Assembly: GCF_004362015.1 (NCBI RefSeq)
Contig: NZ_SNWW01000009.1
Location: forward strand, 1 to 64,000
Source: Flavobacterium chryseum
Lineage (GTDB): Bacteria > Bacteroidota > Bacteroidia > Flavobacteriales > Flavobacteriaceae
DNA: 64,000 nucleotides
Direction: 5' to 3'
The notes below the pieces were generated by a model. The model did no database searches. It had not been told where the DNA came from and saw only the letters and a list, made by a program, of their open reading frames with translations. Below, in pieces: positions 41,925 to 51,011 of the stretch. The translations under genes and the position numbers were made by a program. Every line of letters starts with the position of its first letter. Position 1 is the first letter of the stretch.

Positions 41925-43106
41925 CTAGCTTCTGATTAAATCACCTTCAATTTTTGAAGCTTCAATAATTTGATGAATATCAGCATCTAAAACCTCTTTT
42001 TTGATATCAGCAAATTTCAAAAACTCAATATATACAATGTCTAATTGTACTTTTGTAAGCTCGTAACCTACTTTTTTAGCTCTGTAAGCCAAAGCAGCTC
42101 TTCCGCTTCTTGCTGTTAGAATAATCGAAGATTCGTTTACACCAACATCAAGCGGATCCATGATTTCATACGTTGCTCTGTTTTTGATAACGCCATCCTG
42201 GTGAATTCCGGAACTGTGTGCAAAAGCATTTGCACCAACAATTGCTTTATTTGGCTGAACAATCATTCCCATGCTTTCAGAAACCAAACGGCTCATTTCG
42301 TTTAATTCTTTTGTATTGATGTTGGTATCTAAATTAAGGTAAGGATGTTGTTTAAAAATCATTACCACTTCTTCAAGTGCCGTGTTTCCTGCTCTTTCTC
42401 CGATACCGTTAATAGTACATTCTATTTGTCTTGCTCCGTTTATAGCGCCTGCAATAGAGTTTGCAGTTGCCATTCCTAAATCATTATGACAGTGACATGA
42501 AAGGATTACGTTTTCGATACCTTTTACGTTTTCTTTTAAATATTTAATTTTTGCTCCGTATTCTTCCGGTAAACAATATCCTGTTGTATCAGGAATATTC
42601 AATACGGTTGCTCCGGATTTTATCACTTCTTCACAAACCTTTGCAAGGAAAGCATTGTCTGTTCTGCCTGCATCTTCTGCATAAAACTCAACATCTTCTA
42701 CATAAGATTTGGCATGTGATACGGCAAATTTTGCTCTGGCAATAATATCTTCTCTTGTGGTATTTAATTTATGAAGTATGTGAGATTCAGATGTTCCAAT
42801 TCCTGTGTGGATTCTAGGTCTTTTAGCATGCTTAAGGGCAGCTGCTGCAACATCGATGTCATTTTTTACGGCTCTGGTAAGTCCGCAGACGGTTGCATTT
42901 TCTACAATTTTACAAATCTCAGAGACCGATAAAAAATCGCCCGGACTAGACACAGGAAAACCTGCTTCGATAACGTCAACTCCCATTTTATCAAGTCGTT
43001 CTGCGATAACTAATTTTTGTTTAGTATCTAACTTACATCCTGGAACTTGCTCGCCGTCGCGCAATGTCGTGTCAAAAATTTGAACTTTCTCTCTATTCAT
43101 ATTCAT
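41925..43106 (-). CDS. leuA: 2-isopropylmalate synthase, short form without the regulatory domain
   Basis: It condenses 2-oxoisovalerate with acetyl-CoA in the first step of leucine synthesis. Its 393 residues contain the whole TIM-barrel. The metal and substrate motif is DTTLRDGEQVPG (residues 12-23). HCHNDLGMATANS (about 204-216) carries the metal-binding His pair, and NGIGERAGNTALEE is also present. The subdomain after the barrel ends soon after about 390. The C-terminal leucine-binding LeuA dimer domain of enzymes of about 510 or more residues is missing. Citramalate or homocitrate synthase are alternatives, but the position beside leuB favours LeuA. Confidence 0.9.
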   Translation of the reverse strand: MNMNREKVQIFDTTLRDGEQVPGCKLDTKQKLVIAERLDKMGVDVIEAGFPVSSPGDFLSVSEICKIVENATVCGLTRAVKNDIDVAAAALKHAKRPRIHTGIGTSESHILHKLNTTREDIIARAKFAVSHAKSYVEDVEFYAEDAGRTDNAFLAKVCEEVIKSGATVLNIPDTTGYCLPEEYGAKIKYLKENVKGIENVILSCHCHNDLGMATANSIAGAINGARQIECTINGIGERAGNTALEEVVMIFKQHPYLNLDTNINTKELNEMSRLVSESMGMIVQPNKAIVGANAFAHSSGIHQDGVIKNRATYEIMDPLDVGVNESSIILTARSGRAALAYRAKKVGYELTKVQLDIVYIEFLKFADIKKEVLDADIHQIIEASKIEGDLIRS

Positions 43107-43135
43107 TTATTTAATGTAATTTCACATCTTGATAA

Positions 43136-43143
43136 CAAATATA
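43136..43143 (-). promoter_or_regulatory. -7 box for leuA
   Basis: TATATTTG on the minus strand fits TAnnTTTG and lies 29 bases before the leuA ATG. No clear TTG lies at the -33 distance. Confidence 0.45.
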
Positions 43144-43255
43144 TATTGTACATTATAAGTATGAAATTCATTTTAATGAAATTATACTGTTCATAAAACA
43201 ATTTATACGCTATTAAATAACTAAAAACCAATAAGTTACATTATTATATTTTACA

Positions 43256-44800
43256 ATGGCTAACCATCAAAAAGATTTCTTATTTGTTCTGATAAAATCA
43301 CTTTCAAAATCTGAAAAAAGACAGTTTAAAATTTTTGCAAGCCGTTTAGAAACGAGTTCAAATACTAAATTCATCGAATTGTTTAATATTTTGGATAAGT
43401 CTGAAACCTATGATGAAAAGCTTATTTTGAAAAGCGGAATTATCAAAAAAATTCAGTTATCTAACTTAAAATCATACTTATACAAACAAATATTAGTGAG
43501 TATTCGATTGAATATTCCGAGTCAGAATATCCGATACCAGCTTCGCGAACAAATAGATTTTGCAGGTATTTTATATAATAAAGGTTTGTATAAACAGAGT
43601 TTAAAAATTCTGGATAAGACAAAAATGATTGCGCTTGAAAATGACGAAAAATATATGGCGTATGAAATTGTAGAATTCGAAAAACTAATCGAATCACAAT
43701 ATATTACCCGAAGTATTCAGGGCCGTGCAGATGAATTGGTAGTTCAGGCTAAAGAACTGAATTACAGAAATACAATTTCAAGTAAATTATCGAATTTATC
43801 GCTTCAGTTGTACGGAATCATGCTAAAAACGGGTTATGTAAAAAGTGACGAAGAGTATAAATATATAGACGATTATTTTAATAAACATATCTCGAAATTA
43901 GACGAAAGCAAGTTTGGTTTTCGTGAAAAATATTGGTTTTATAATGCCAATTTATGGCGTAGTTTCTTGGTTCAGGACTTTTTAGCAAGTTATAAATACG
44001 CTTATAAATGGGTTACATTGTTTTATGATAATCCAAATATGATTTATCAGAATCCGGTATTTTTTCTAAAAGGAAATCATTACTTTTTAGAATCGCTTTA
44101 TATGTTAAAGTATAAATCGAATTTCAAAAAATATTTGTCGCTTTTAGAAGAAACTATCCAGGATGATAAATTTCCTGTAAATGATAATATTGCATCGCTA
44201 TCCTTTTTATATATCTATAATAACAAACTAAACCTTCATATTCTGGAAGGTACGTTTGCAGAAAGCGAATATTTGATTCCTGAAATTTTAGATAAAATAA
44301 AACTGCACAGCGAACATCTTGACGAACATCACGAAATGTTGTTTTATTATAAAATTGCTTCTATTTATTTTGGAAATGAAAAGTATACGGAATGTATTTT
44401 TTACTTAGATAAAATCATAACTAACAAGAACTTAACGATGCGAGAAGATTTAATGTGCTTTGCCAGACTTTTGTCCTTAATTGCGCATTATGAGTTAGGA
44501 AAAGATTATTATTTAGATAATCATCTTAAAAATACATATAAGTTTCTATTGAAAATGAATGACTTACACGAAGTTCAAAAGGAGATTATTAAATTCTTGA
44601 GAAACTTGAATAATTTTTATCCGGCAGACATTAAAAAAGAATTCAAAAAAATGCATGTCCGTTTTGTTGAACTTGAAAAGAATACTTATGAAAAGAGAGC
44701 TTTTTTATATTTAGATATTATTTCCTGGCTGGAAAGCAAAATTGAAAACCGCAAAATTGCTGATATCATTAAGGAGAAGGCTAAGTTAAATAGTAGATAA
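43256..44800 (+). CDS. Helical repeat protein of unknown function
   Basis: Its 514 residues are almost wholly helical, with TPR-like pairs, for example LYNKGLYKQSLKILDKTKMI (about residues 102-121) and ASIYFGNEKYTECIFYLDKI (about 369-388). There are no signal peptide and no enzyme motif. The start has FLFVLIKSLSKSEKRQFKIF, which is basic. Large all-helical proteins of this type occur widely in Bacteroidota and no function is known to me. It is divergent from leuA and ends at the terminator 44841-44871. Confidence 0.75.
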   Translation: MANHQKDFLFVLIKSLSKSEKRQFKIFASRLETSSNTKFIELFNILDKSETYDEKLILKSGIIKKIQLSNLKSYLYKQILVSIRLNIPSQNIRYQLREQIDFAGILYNKGLYKQSLKILDKTKMIALENDEKYMAYEIVEFEKLIESQYITRSIQGRADELVVQAKELNYRNTISSKLSNLSLQLYGIMLKTGYVKSDEEYKYIDDYFNKHISKLDESKFGFREKYWFYNANLWRSFLVQDFLASYKYAYKWVTLFYDNPNMIYQNPVFFLKGNHYFLESLYMLKYKSNFKKYLSLLEETIQDDKFPVNDNIASLSFLYIYNNKLNLHILEGTFAESEYLIPEILDKIKLHSEHLDEHHEMLFYYKIASIYFGNEKYTECIFYLDKIITNKNLTMREDLMCFARLLSLIAHYELGKDYYLDNHLKNTYKFLLKMNDLHEVQKEIIKFLRNLNNFYPADIKKEFKKMHVRFVELEKNTYEKRAFLYLDIISWLESKIENRKIADIIKEKAKLNSR

Positions 44801-44840
44801 AAAATTCCAATTTTTAAAATTCCAAATTCCAATAAAAAAA

Positions 44841-44871
44841 GCGTAAAACATCAGATTTTTTACGCTTTTTT
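44841..44871 (+). terminator. Terminator after the 43256 gene
   Basis: GCGTAAAA and TTTTACGC form a stem with loop CATCAGATT and a T run on the plus strand, with an A run on the other side. It leads straight into the family A palindrome. Confidence 0.8.
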
Positions 44872-44972
44872 GTCATTTCGACGAAGGAGAAATCTTCGCA
44901 AGTAACTCGCCTCCTAAAAGTGCCAAACTTTGTCGAGCCACTTTCGGAGATTTCTCCTTCGTCGAAATGACA
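44871..44972. repeat. Intergenic palindrome, family A, 25-bp perfect arms
   Basis: The left arm 44871-44895 and right arm 44948-44972 are exact complements, starting TGTCATTTCGACGAAGGAG. The loop has 52 bases with no similarity to the loops of the other copies. Confidence 0.9.
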
Positions 44973-45000
44973 AACGATGAGAGGATTTCGTAAAATACGA

Positions 45001-45033
45001 AATCCGACAGGTTTTAAAAAACTTGTAGGGTTT
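45001..45033. repeat. Intergenic palindrome, family B, degenerate copy
   Basis: AATCCGACAGGTTTT followed by AAAAAACTTGTAGGGTTT differs from the identical copies around pheT by a few bases, so pairing is imperfect. Confidence 0.7.
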
Positions 45034-45063
45034 ACTATTAGCCTACAATTCAAACCCTAATAA

Positions 45064-45101
45064 AAAATCCCAAACTCCAGAAATTGGAATTTGGGATTTT
45101 A
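45064..45101 (-). terminator. Terminator after the M1 peptidase gene 1
   Basis: AAAATCCCAAA and TTTGGGATTTT form the stem with A and T runs on both sides. It lies 33 bases beyond the peptidase stop at 45135. Confidence 0.75.
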
Positions 45102-45134
45102 TCCCGAAACTTCGAGATTGGAATTTTATAATTT

Positions 45135-46790
45135 TTATTCTACAATATTAGAGCTCGTTACATAGAAATTTTTATCAACTTCCAATGTTCTGTTTTCATT
45201 AGTTGTTTTTTCTGATTGCCATTCTGTTGTTGGTTTTAACCATGTTTCAACACCGTTTATTTTAACTTTTACCGGCATATCAAACTTAGCAACACAATTT
45301 GTCCAATGATAACCTAAAGTTCCATTTTTAAAAATATATTCAAAAACCGGAATCTGTGTTGTTGTTAAATATTGCGCAAAAACTCTATTAAAATTAATTC
45401 CTGATTGTGTGTTTATATAATCTTCAATTTGTTTAGAAGTTACTGTCTGATGGTAAAAAGTACTGTTTAAACCTCTTAAAATTGATTTCCATTTGGCATC
45501 ATCGTTTACAATTTGACGAATCGTATGCAGCATATTTGCTCCTTTTGGGTACATATCGCCAGATCCTTCGTTGTTTACGTCATAATTCCCGATAATTGGT
45601 TTGTCATTATGAATATTTTTTCTGCAGCCAATAACATATTCAGCTCCAGCCTCTTTTCCGTAATAATATTCAACAAAAAGGCTTTCAGAATAATTGGTAA
45701 AACTCTCGTGAATCCACATATCTGCAATATCTTTATACGTAATATTATTAGCAAACCATTCGTGTCCGGATTCATGGATAATGATAAAATCAAATTTCAA
45801 TCCCCAGCCCGTTCCGCTTAAGTCACGTCCCAAATATCCATTTTTATATTGGTTTCCGTAGGTTACAGAACTTTGGTGTTCCATACCTAAATAAGGCGCT
45901 TCAACCAGTTTGTAGCTGTCTTCGTAAAACGGATACGGTCCAAACCAGTTTTCAAAAGCTTTCAGCATTTTTGGAGCATCTTTAAACTGTTCTTTTGCTA
46001 CAGCCAAATTATCTCTCAAAACATAGTAATTACAATCTAAATCACCTTTTTCTCCTTTATATTTTTCTGAGAAATTAACGTAATCACCAATGTTTATATT
46101 TACACCGTAATTATTAATTGGGTTCGAAACATACCAATTAAAAGTTTTTGTTCCGTCTTTTTCCTTTTTAACACTCTTTAATCTTCCGTTAGAAACGTCC
46201 GTTAAATCTCCCGGAACATTTATGCTAATCAACATATTTTCTACTTCATCGTACATATGATCTTTGCACGGCCACCAAACGCTGGCGCCTAATCCCTGAC
46301 AAGACGAAGCCACAAAATCTTTTCCGTTTTTATCTTTTTTCCAGCTTAGGCCTCCATCCCACGGAGCTCTAACCGCTTCTTTCGGTTTTCCTCCAAAAGA
46401 AATTACGATTTCTTTAGTCTCACCAACCTTTTGTTTTGCAGTTAATTGAATAAAGAATGCATTTCCGTCTCTTTCAAATTTCAATTCTTTTCCGTCCTGT
46501 GTTACTTTGTAAATCTGCATTGGTTGCTGCAAATCAATCTGCATTTTGTTGTACTCACTTAGAACAGTATATTTTACAGTATTAGAACCTGTAATTGTTT
46601 TTTCAGACGGATTTACTTTTATATCTAAATGATAGTATTTTAAATCCCACCAGGCTCTTTCTTTTGTAATGCTTCCGCGTAAAGTATCCTGATGTGTAAA
46701 AGCCGTTTCAGACTTATTTAAAAGTCCTTGGGCATTTGAAGTAAAAGAAACCAAAAAGGCAATAAAAAGGCCTCCAAAGTAATTTTTCAT
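45135..46790 (-). CDS. M1-family metallopeptidase (tandem copy 1)
   Basis: This secreted zinc aminopeptidase has 551 residues. A signal peptide (GLFIAFLVSFTSNAQ) is cut near residue 21. The zinc site is HESGH at 339-343 with the third ligand Glu362 in IHESFTNYSE, the exact HExxH-18-E spacing. The exopeptidase motif that reads GxMEN in classic M1 enzymes is LGMEHQSS (301-308) here, with His for Asn. The N-terminal beta domain starts at about 50 (WWDLKYYHLDIKVN). The usual C-terminal helical domain is short. The gene upstream (46948-48606) is a close relative, so the pair arose by duplication. Confidence 0.93.
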   Translation of the reverse strand: MKNYFGGLFIAFLVSFTSNAQGLLNKSETAFTHQDTLRGSITKERAWWDLKYYHLDIKVNPSEKTITGSNTVKYTVLSEYNKMQIDLQQPMQIYKVTQDGKELKFERDGNAFFIQLTAKQKVGETKEIVISFGGKPKEAVRAPWDGGLSWKKDKNGKDFVASSCQGLGASVWWPCKDHMYDEVENMLISINVPGDLTDVSNGRLKSVKKEKDGTKTFNWYVSNPINNYGVNINIGDYVNFSEKYKGEKGDLDCNYYVLRDNLAVAKEQFKDAPKMLKAFENWFGPYPFYEDSYKLVEAPYLGMEHQSSVTYGNQYKNGYLGRDLSGTGWGLKFDFIIIHESGHEWFANNITYKDIADMWIHESFTNYSESLFVEYYYGKEAGAEYVIGCRKNIHNDKPIIGNYDVNNEGSGDMYPKGANMLHTIRQIVNDDAKWKSILRGLNSTFYHQTVTSKQIEDYINTQSGINFNRVFAQYLTTTQIPVFEYIFKNGTLGYHWTNCVAKFDMPVKVKINGVETWLKPTTEWQSEKTTNENRTLEVDKNFYVTSSNIVE

Positions 46791-46889
46791 AATTGTAGAA
46801 ATTTGAAATAATAGCGTATTTAATCGAACTTAATCTTCACAAAAGTAAACATTCAAATTAAGTTTTCTAACATTTTATGATTTCTACTA

Positions 46890-46935
46890 AAAAAACAATC
46901 CCAATAAATTTCATCATTTATTGGGATTGTTTTTT
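46890..46935 (-). terminator. Terminator between the two M1 peptidase genes
   Basis: AACAATCCCAATAAAT and ATTTATTGGGATTGTT form a 16-bp stem with loop TTCATC, between A and T runs. It means the two copies are transcribed separately. Confidence 0.85.
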
Positions 46936-46947
46936 ATTCAGTATAAT

Positions 46948-48606
46948 TTAGTTTGTGATATTGAATTCAGTCACATAAAAGTTTTTATTAATGATTAAGG
47001 TAGGATTATCCGCTTTTGCGTCTTCTGCCTTCCATTCTGTTGTTGGTTTTAGCCATGTTTCAACACCATTTAAAGTTACTTTTAATGGCAGATCAAATTT
47101 TTCAACAGCATTTATCCAGTGGTACACTAATTTTTGATTCTTAAAATAATATTCTAAAGTAGGAACCTGCGGCGTTCTTAAATACTGATCAAAAACTGAA
47201 CTAAAATCTATGCCGGATGCTTTACTTATATAGTCTTCGATTTGTTTGGTAGTGACGGTTTGATGGTAAAAAGTACTGTTTAAACCCCTTAAAATTGATT
47301 TCCATTTTGCATCATCATTTATTACCTGACGAATGGTATGAATCACGTTCGCTCCTTTTGGATACATATCACCTGATCCTTCGGTATTTACGTCATAATA
47401 CCCAATGATTGGTTTTTTATTCGTAATAATTTTTCGAATTCCTCTTATATATTCACTAGCCGCTTCTTTACCATAATAATATTCTATAAAAAGAGCCTCT
47501 GAATAAGTTGTAAAACTCTCGTGGATCCACATATCTGCAATATCTTTATACGTAATATTGTTGGCAAACCACTCATGTCCTGATTCATGAATAATGATAT
47601 AATCGTATTTTAATCCCCAGCCCGTTCCGCTCATGTCAGTACCATTGTATCCCTTTTTAAAGTCATTTCCGTACGTCACACTACTTTGGTGTTCCATACC
47701 TAAATAAGGTGCTTCAACCAATTTATAACTGTCTTCATAAAACGGATAAGGTCCAAACCAGCTTTCAAATGCTTTCAACATTCTTGTAGCATCCTTAAAA
47801 TGTTCTTTAGCAACAGCCAGATTATCTTTCAAAACATAATAATTGCAATCTAAATCGCCTTTTTCTCCTTTAAATTTTTCGGAGAAATTAACATAATCAC
47901 CAATATTGATGTTCACACCGTAATTATTAATTGGGTTGGCAACATACCAATTAAACGTTTTTGTTCCGTCTTTTTCTTTTTTAACGCTTTGTAACCTTCC
48001 GTTAGAAACATCTGTTAAATCTCCCGGAACATTTACGCTAATTAGCATATTCTCCACTTCATCGTACATATGATCTTTGCACGGCCACCAAACGCTGGCG
48101 CCCAAACCCTGACAAGTCGAAGCTATAAAATCTTTTCCGTTTTTATCTTTTTTCCAAGTAAGGCCACCGTCCCATGGCGGTCTGACAGCTTCTTTTGGTT
48201 TTCCTCCATAAGAAATTACAATTTCTTTTGTTTCTCCTATCTTTTGATTTTCAATTAAATGAATGAAAAATGCATTTCCATTTCGCTCAAATTTCAATTC
48301 TTTTCCATTCTGAGTTACTTTATAAATTTGCATTGGTTCCTGCAAATCGATCTGCATAATATTGTCTTCAGTCAAAACAGTGTAGCGAACCGTATTCGAT
48401 CCTGTAATGGTTCTCTCCGTTGGGTTTACCTTTATATCAAGATGATAATATTTCAAATCCCACCAGGCTCTTTCTTTTGTAATGCTTCCGCGTAAAGTAT
48501 CCTGATGTGTAAAAACCGCGTCTGTTTTTTTAAGAAGTCCCTGAGCATTGGCCGTAAAACCAATTAAAAAAGCAGTAAAAATGCTCACAAAGTATTTTTT
48601 CATCAT
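46948..48606 (-). CDS. M1-family metallopeptidase (tandem copy 2)
   Basis: It has 552 residues and the same architecture as copy 1: signal peptide (FTAFLIGFTANAQ), beta domain, LGMEHQSS motif, HESGHEW zinc site (340-344) and Glu363 in IHESFTTYSE. Most of the sequence is identical, and differences cluster in the N-terminal 30 residues and in the C-terminal part beyond about 370 (for example YIRGIRKIITNKKPIIGYYD here against YVIGCRKNIHNDKPIIGNYD in copy 1). This suggests diverging specificity, or relaxed selection there. Its start is read as MMKKYFV; the second Met is equally likely. Confidence 0.93.
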   Translation of the reverse strand: MMKKYFVSIFTAFLIGFTANAQGLLKKTDAVFTHQDTLRGSITKERAWWDLKYYHLDIKVNPTERTITGSNTVRYTVLTEDNIMQIDLQEPMQIYKVTQNGKELKFERNGNAFFIHLIENQKIGETKEIVISYGGKPKEAVRPPWDGGLTWKKDKNGKDFIASTCQGLGASVWWPCKDHMYDEVENMLISVNVPGDLTDVSNGRLQSVKKEKDGTKTFNWYVANPINNYGVNINIGDYVNFSEKFKGEKGDLDCNYYVLKDNLAVAKEHFKDATRMLKAFESWFGPYPFYEDSYKLVEAPYLGMEHQSSVTYGNDFKKGYNGTDMSGTGWGLKYDYIIIHESGHEWFANNITYKDIADMWIHESFTTYSEALFIEYYYGKEAASEYIRGIRKIITNKKPIIGYYDVNTEGSGDMYPKGANVIHTIRQVINDDAKWKSILRGLNSTFYHQTVTTKQIEDYISKASGIDFSSVFDQYLRTPQVPTLEYYFKNQKLVYHWINAVEKFDLPLKVTLNGVETWLKPTTEWKAEDAKADNPTLIINKNFYVTEFNITN

Positions 48607-48750
48607 TTAGGAATTTTTTTATAATTATTGGTTTTAGTCTTTAACAAATGTAAACAATCGAATTAATTTTTTAATTTCTATTCTGAAAATTAATGCTGAA
48701 ATTGATTATTCTTTCTCTATTTTTAACTATTTAAAATCCTATTCCATTTT

Positions 48751-49440
48751 ATGAAACTTTTTCCTCTTTTACTTTTCATTTTTTCATCATCCCTTTATTC
48801 TCAGACGTTTTCTATTCAAAAAACTTCTGAAAAAATAACTATTGATGGAGATTTAGCAGATTGGAAAACGCCATTTTTAGCTCCGTTTGTGATTCATAAT
48901 TCTGGTGAAAAGGCAACTCAAAGTACTATGGTTTCACTTTCGTGGAATGATGAAAATCTTTATATAGCCTATCGTTCCGATGATTCTAAAATTGTTGGCG
49001 AATCAAAAAAGAAAGATTCTCCAATATATAAAACAGATGATTTAGTAGAAATTTTTATAGATCCTGACGGAGACGGCCAAAATTATGTAGAAATTGGAGT
49101 AAATGCTTTTTCAACAAATTACGATATGCTGGTTAAATGCGTTTCTCGCGATTGTGGCGGTTGGAAAACATCAACGCAATTTAATATTTCCGGATTAGAA
49201 ACCGTAAGTAAAATATCTGCTGAAGGTTTTTGTACCGAAATTAAAATTCCATTTTCAAGCTTAGAAATGGTAAAAAACGGCAAATTTATAAAACCAAAAA
49301 CCGGCACAAAATGGAAAGCAAATGTTTTTAGAATTGATTACGGTAACACAACCGAATATCTTGCATTACAGCGGTATAAGAGTTTAAAATATGGTTTTCA
49401 TCAGCCACAGGAATTTGCTTTTTTTGAGTTTGTAGAATAA
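48751..49440 (+). CDS. Secreted CBM9-like domain protein
   Basis: Its 229 residues carry a signal peptide (LFPLLLFIFSSSLYSQ). The mature part opens FSIQKTSEKITIDGDLADWK, the typical beginning of carbohydrate-binding family 9-like domains, and goes on with LSWNDENLYIAYRSDDSKIV, TDDLVEIFIDPDGDGQNYVE and GTKWKANVFRIDYG. These domains bind sugars or sit in heme-binding proteins of the same fold. No catalytic domain is attached. It is divergent from the M1 peptidases. The ligand is unknown. Confidence 0.85.
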   Translation: MKLFPLLLFIFSSSLYSQTFSIQKTSEKITIDGDLADWKTPFLAPFVIHNSGEKATQSTMVSLSWNDENLYIAYRSDDSKIVGESKKKDSPIYKTDDLVEIFIDPDGDGQNYVEIGVNAFSTNYDMLVKCVSRDCGGWKTSTQFNISGLETVSKISAEGFCTEIKIPFSSLEMVKNGKFIKPKTGTKWKANVFRIDYGNTTEYLALQRYKSLKYGFHQPQEFAFFEFVE

Positions 49441-49522
49441 TTGTTTAATGGTTAACCGTTTATTTGTTTAATCGCATGTTTCTCAAACGTAACCGGAAAC
49501 AAAAAACTGAAACCTGAAACAA

Positions 49523-49954
49523 TTATTTAATAACTTCCTCAAAAACAACTCCTGAACTTTTATAATTTATAGGAATCTGTGGCACAAAGCATGGCAGATT
49601 CATAAAAGTACCAATTACTCCTGTACCTAAAAACAGCTTATTTTCTTTTTTTAATAATGCTAAAGGAATTCTTTTCCATTCTCCGCCATACGTTATAAAA
49701 TGAAAATCACCTCTTAGCGTATCGCCCGTAATATTCCCTCTTACATCGCCGGAATCTTTTCCAATTTTATAATGCAATATTTCATAGCGTCCGTAAAAAC
49801 GTTTATCATTGATATTAAGGGCTAAAATTGAGGTGTCTTTATTATTTATAGCGCGATACAAAACTTGTTTGTAGTCCTTTTGTTCTGCTTTAGAATTACA
49901 AGAAACTATTGCAGTTAAAATTATGAGCAGAAATAGAAAAGATTTTAAATTCAT
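49523..49954 (-). CDS. Small predicted lipoprotein
   Basis: Its 143 residues carry a lipoprotein signal (FLFLLIILTAIVSC, Cys about residue 19). The rest has GRYEILHYKIGKDSGDVRG and GDTLRGDFHFITYGGEW, a pattern of short beta strands. I recognise no named family. It is divergent from the gene at 49987 with only 32 bases between the two start codons. Confidence 0.7.
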   Translation of the reverse strand: MNLKSFLFLLIILTAIVSCNSKAEQKDYKQVLYRAINNKDTSILALNINDKRFYGRYEILHYKIGKDSGDVRGNITGDTLRGDFHFITYGGEWKRIPLALLKKENKLFLGTGVIGTFMNLPCFVPQIPINYKSSGVVFEEVIK

Positions 49955-49986
49955 TGGATTTTTTTTTCTAAATTTAAAGAAAAAAC

Positions 49987-50394
49987 ATGGCAGATAGAGA
50001 TACTTTTTTAAAAGAATTCAGAGGCGAAACTTTAGGAACCGTAAGTGCTCAATCTTCTACAGATGAGTTGTTCCAAAATCAGACGATCAGGCCAATTTTA
50101 AAACTCCAAAACGATTTATTTCTGGCAGTTTTTATTAACTATGTCAATAAAAACAAAGCCGATTTTTATTCTTACACCGTCGAAAAGAAAATTCAAACCA
50201 TTGAAAATTCCATTCAAAAAGATATTAAATTCAGAAATTCTTTAAAAGGAATGATCATCGCGCTTTTTACGGTGCAGGAATATGATACTTACATTCAAAA
50301 TTCATCTAGTTTAAATAAAAGAATGATGAATTTATTGGTGGAACGATTGAAAAGTCAGGTGCAATTGTTTGAGGTTGAATCGAATTTGGAATAG
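49987..50394 (+). CDS. Hypothetical helical protein
   Basis: Its 135 residues are all-helical and soluble. It starts MADRDTFLKEFRGETLGTVS and contains QNQTIRPILKLQNDLFLAVF and FRNSLKGMIIALFTVQEYDT. Relatives in this group are sometimes labelled glyoxalase, but I see no VOC-fold features or metal ligands to justify that. It is followed closely by the gene at 50406. Confidence 0.7.
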   Translation: MADRDTFLKEFRGETLGTVSAQSSTDELFQNQTIRPILKLQNDLFLAVFINYVNKNKADFYSYTVEKKIQTIENSIQKDIKFRNSLKGMIIALFTVQEYDTYIQNSSSLNKRMMNLLVERLKSQVQLFEVESNLE

Positions 50395-50405
50395 TTATTT
50401 TTAAT

Positions 50406-50987
50406 ATGACTTTAACGGATAAACATATAGGTTTTGAAAACGATTGTCGACAAATTTTCATTGGAGAAACAATTCTTGAGGTTATATATGGAGAAATAAA
50501 ATATTATTTTGAAGATAGCGAAAATATTGATCCAGAACCTTCATATTCTACAATATATCCCGATATTGATACCTTAGATCATTCTATTTATTTTAAAACA
50601 AATAATAAAACGATTTATATTTTTTGGGACAGTACATTCTTTAGTTATGGACTTTCCTCAAAGGAAATTGATTTTAAAGTAACGGCAAACGATTATGAGC
50701 AAAAATGGGATGTAACAAATGATGAAAAATGGATTAAGATAATAGGTGAAAAAATAATCGATTTTAAAATAATTTGGGAAGAAGTTTATACTTCAAATAT
50801 GAATGGTACAAACAAAATGTATTTTACATACCCGCAAACTTTTCAATTAAAAATGGAGAATGGCATATTAATAATTTTAAGTGCTTCAGAATTTAAAGAG
50901 ACTGAACAAACTAAAATTTATGGCATGAGTGATAATTTGCTTGTTACAACAAATTTTGATTTAGCAAAACAACTTGAAATGATATAA
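50406..50987 (+). CDS. Hypothetical protein
   Basis: Its 193 residues are soluble, acidic and rich in beta-like stretches, for example TIYIFWDSTFFSYGLSSKEI (about 79-98) and YFTYPQTFQLKMENGILIIL (about 139-158). It has no signal peptide. No family is recognised. It lies 11 bases after the 49987 gene, so the two may be co-transcribed. The Crp/Fnr-type gene follows. Confidence 0.65.
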   Translation: MTLTDKHIGFENDCRQIFIGETILEVIYGEIKYYFEDSENIDPEPSYSTIYPDIDTLDHSIYFKTNNKTIYIFWDSTFFSYGLSSKEIDFKVTANDYEQKWDVTNDEKWIKIIGEKIIDFKIIWEEVYTSNMNGTNKMYFTYPQTFQLKMENGILIILSASEFKETEQTKIYGMSDNLLVTTNFDLAKQLEMI

Positions 50988-51011
50988 TTGCTTAGAATTA
51001 AATTGAATAAA

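Noticed and set aside
49987..50394. Glyoxalase annotation for the 135-residue protein
   Set aside because: The sequence is helical throughout and lacks the beta-alpha-beta-beta-beta pattern and metal ligands of the VOC superfamily.
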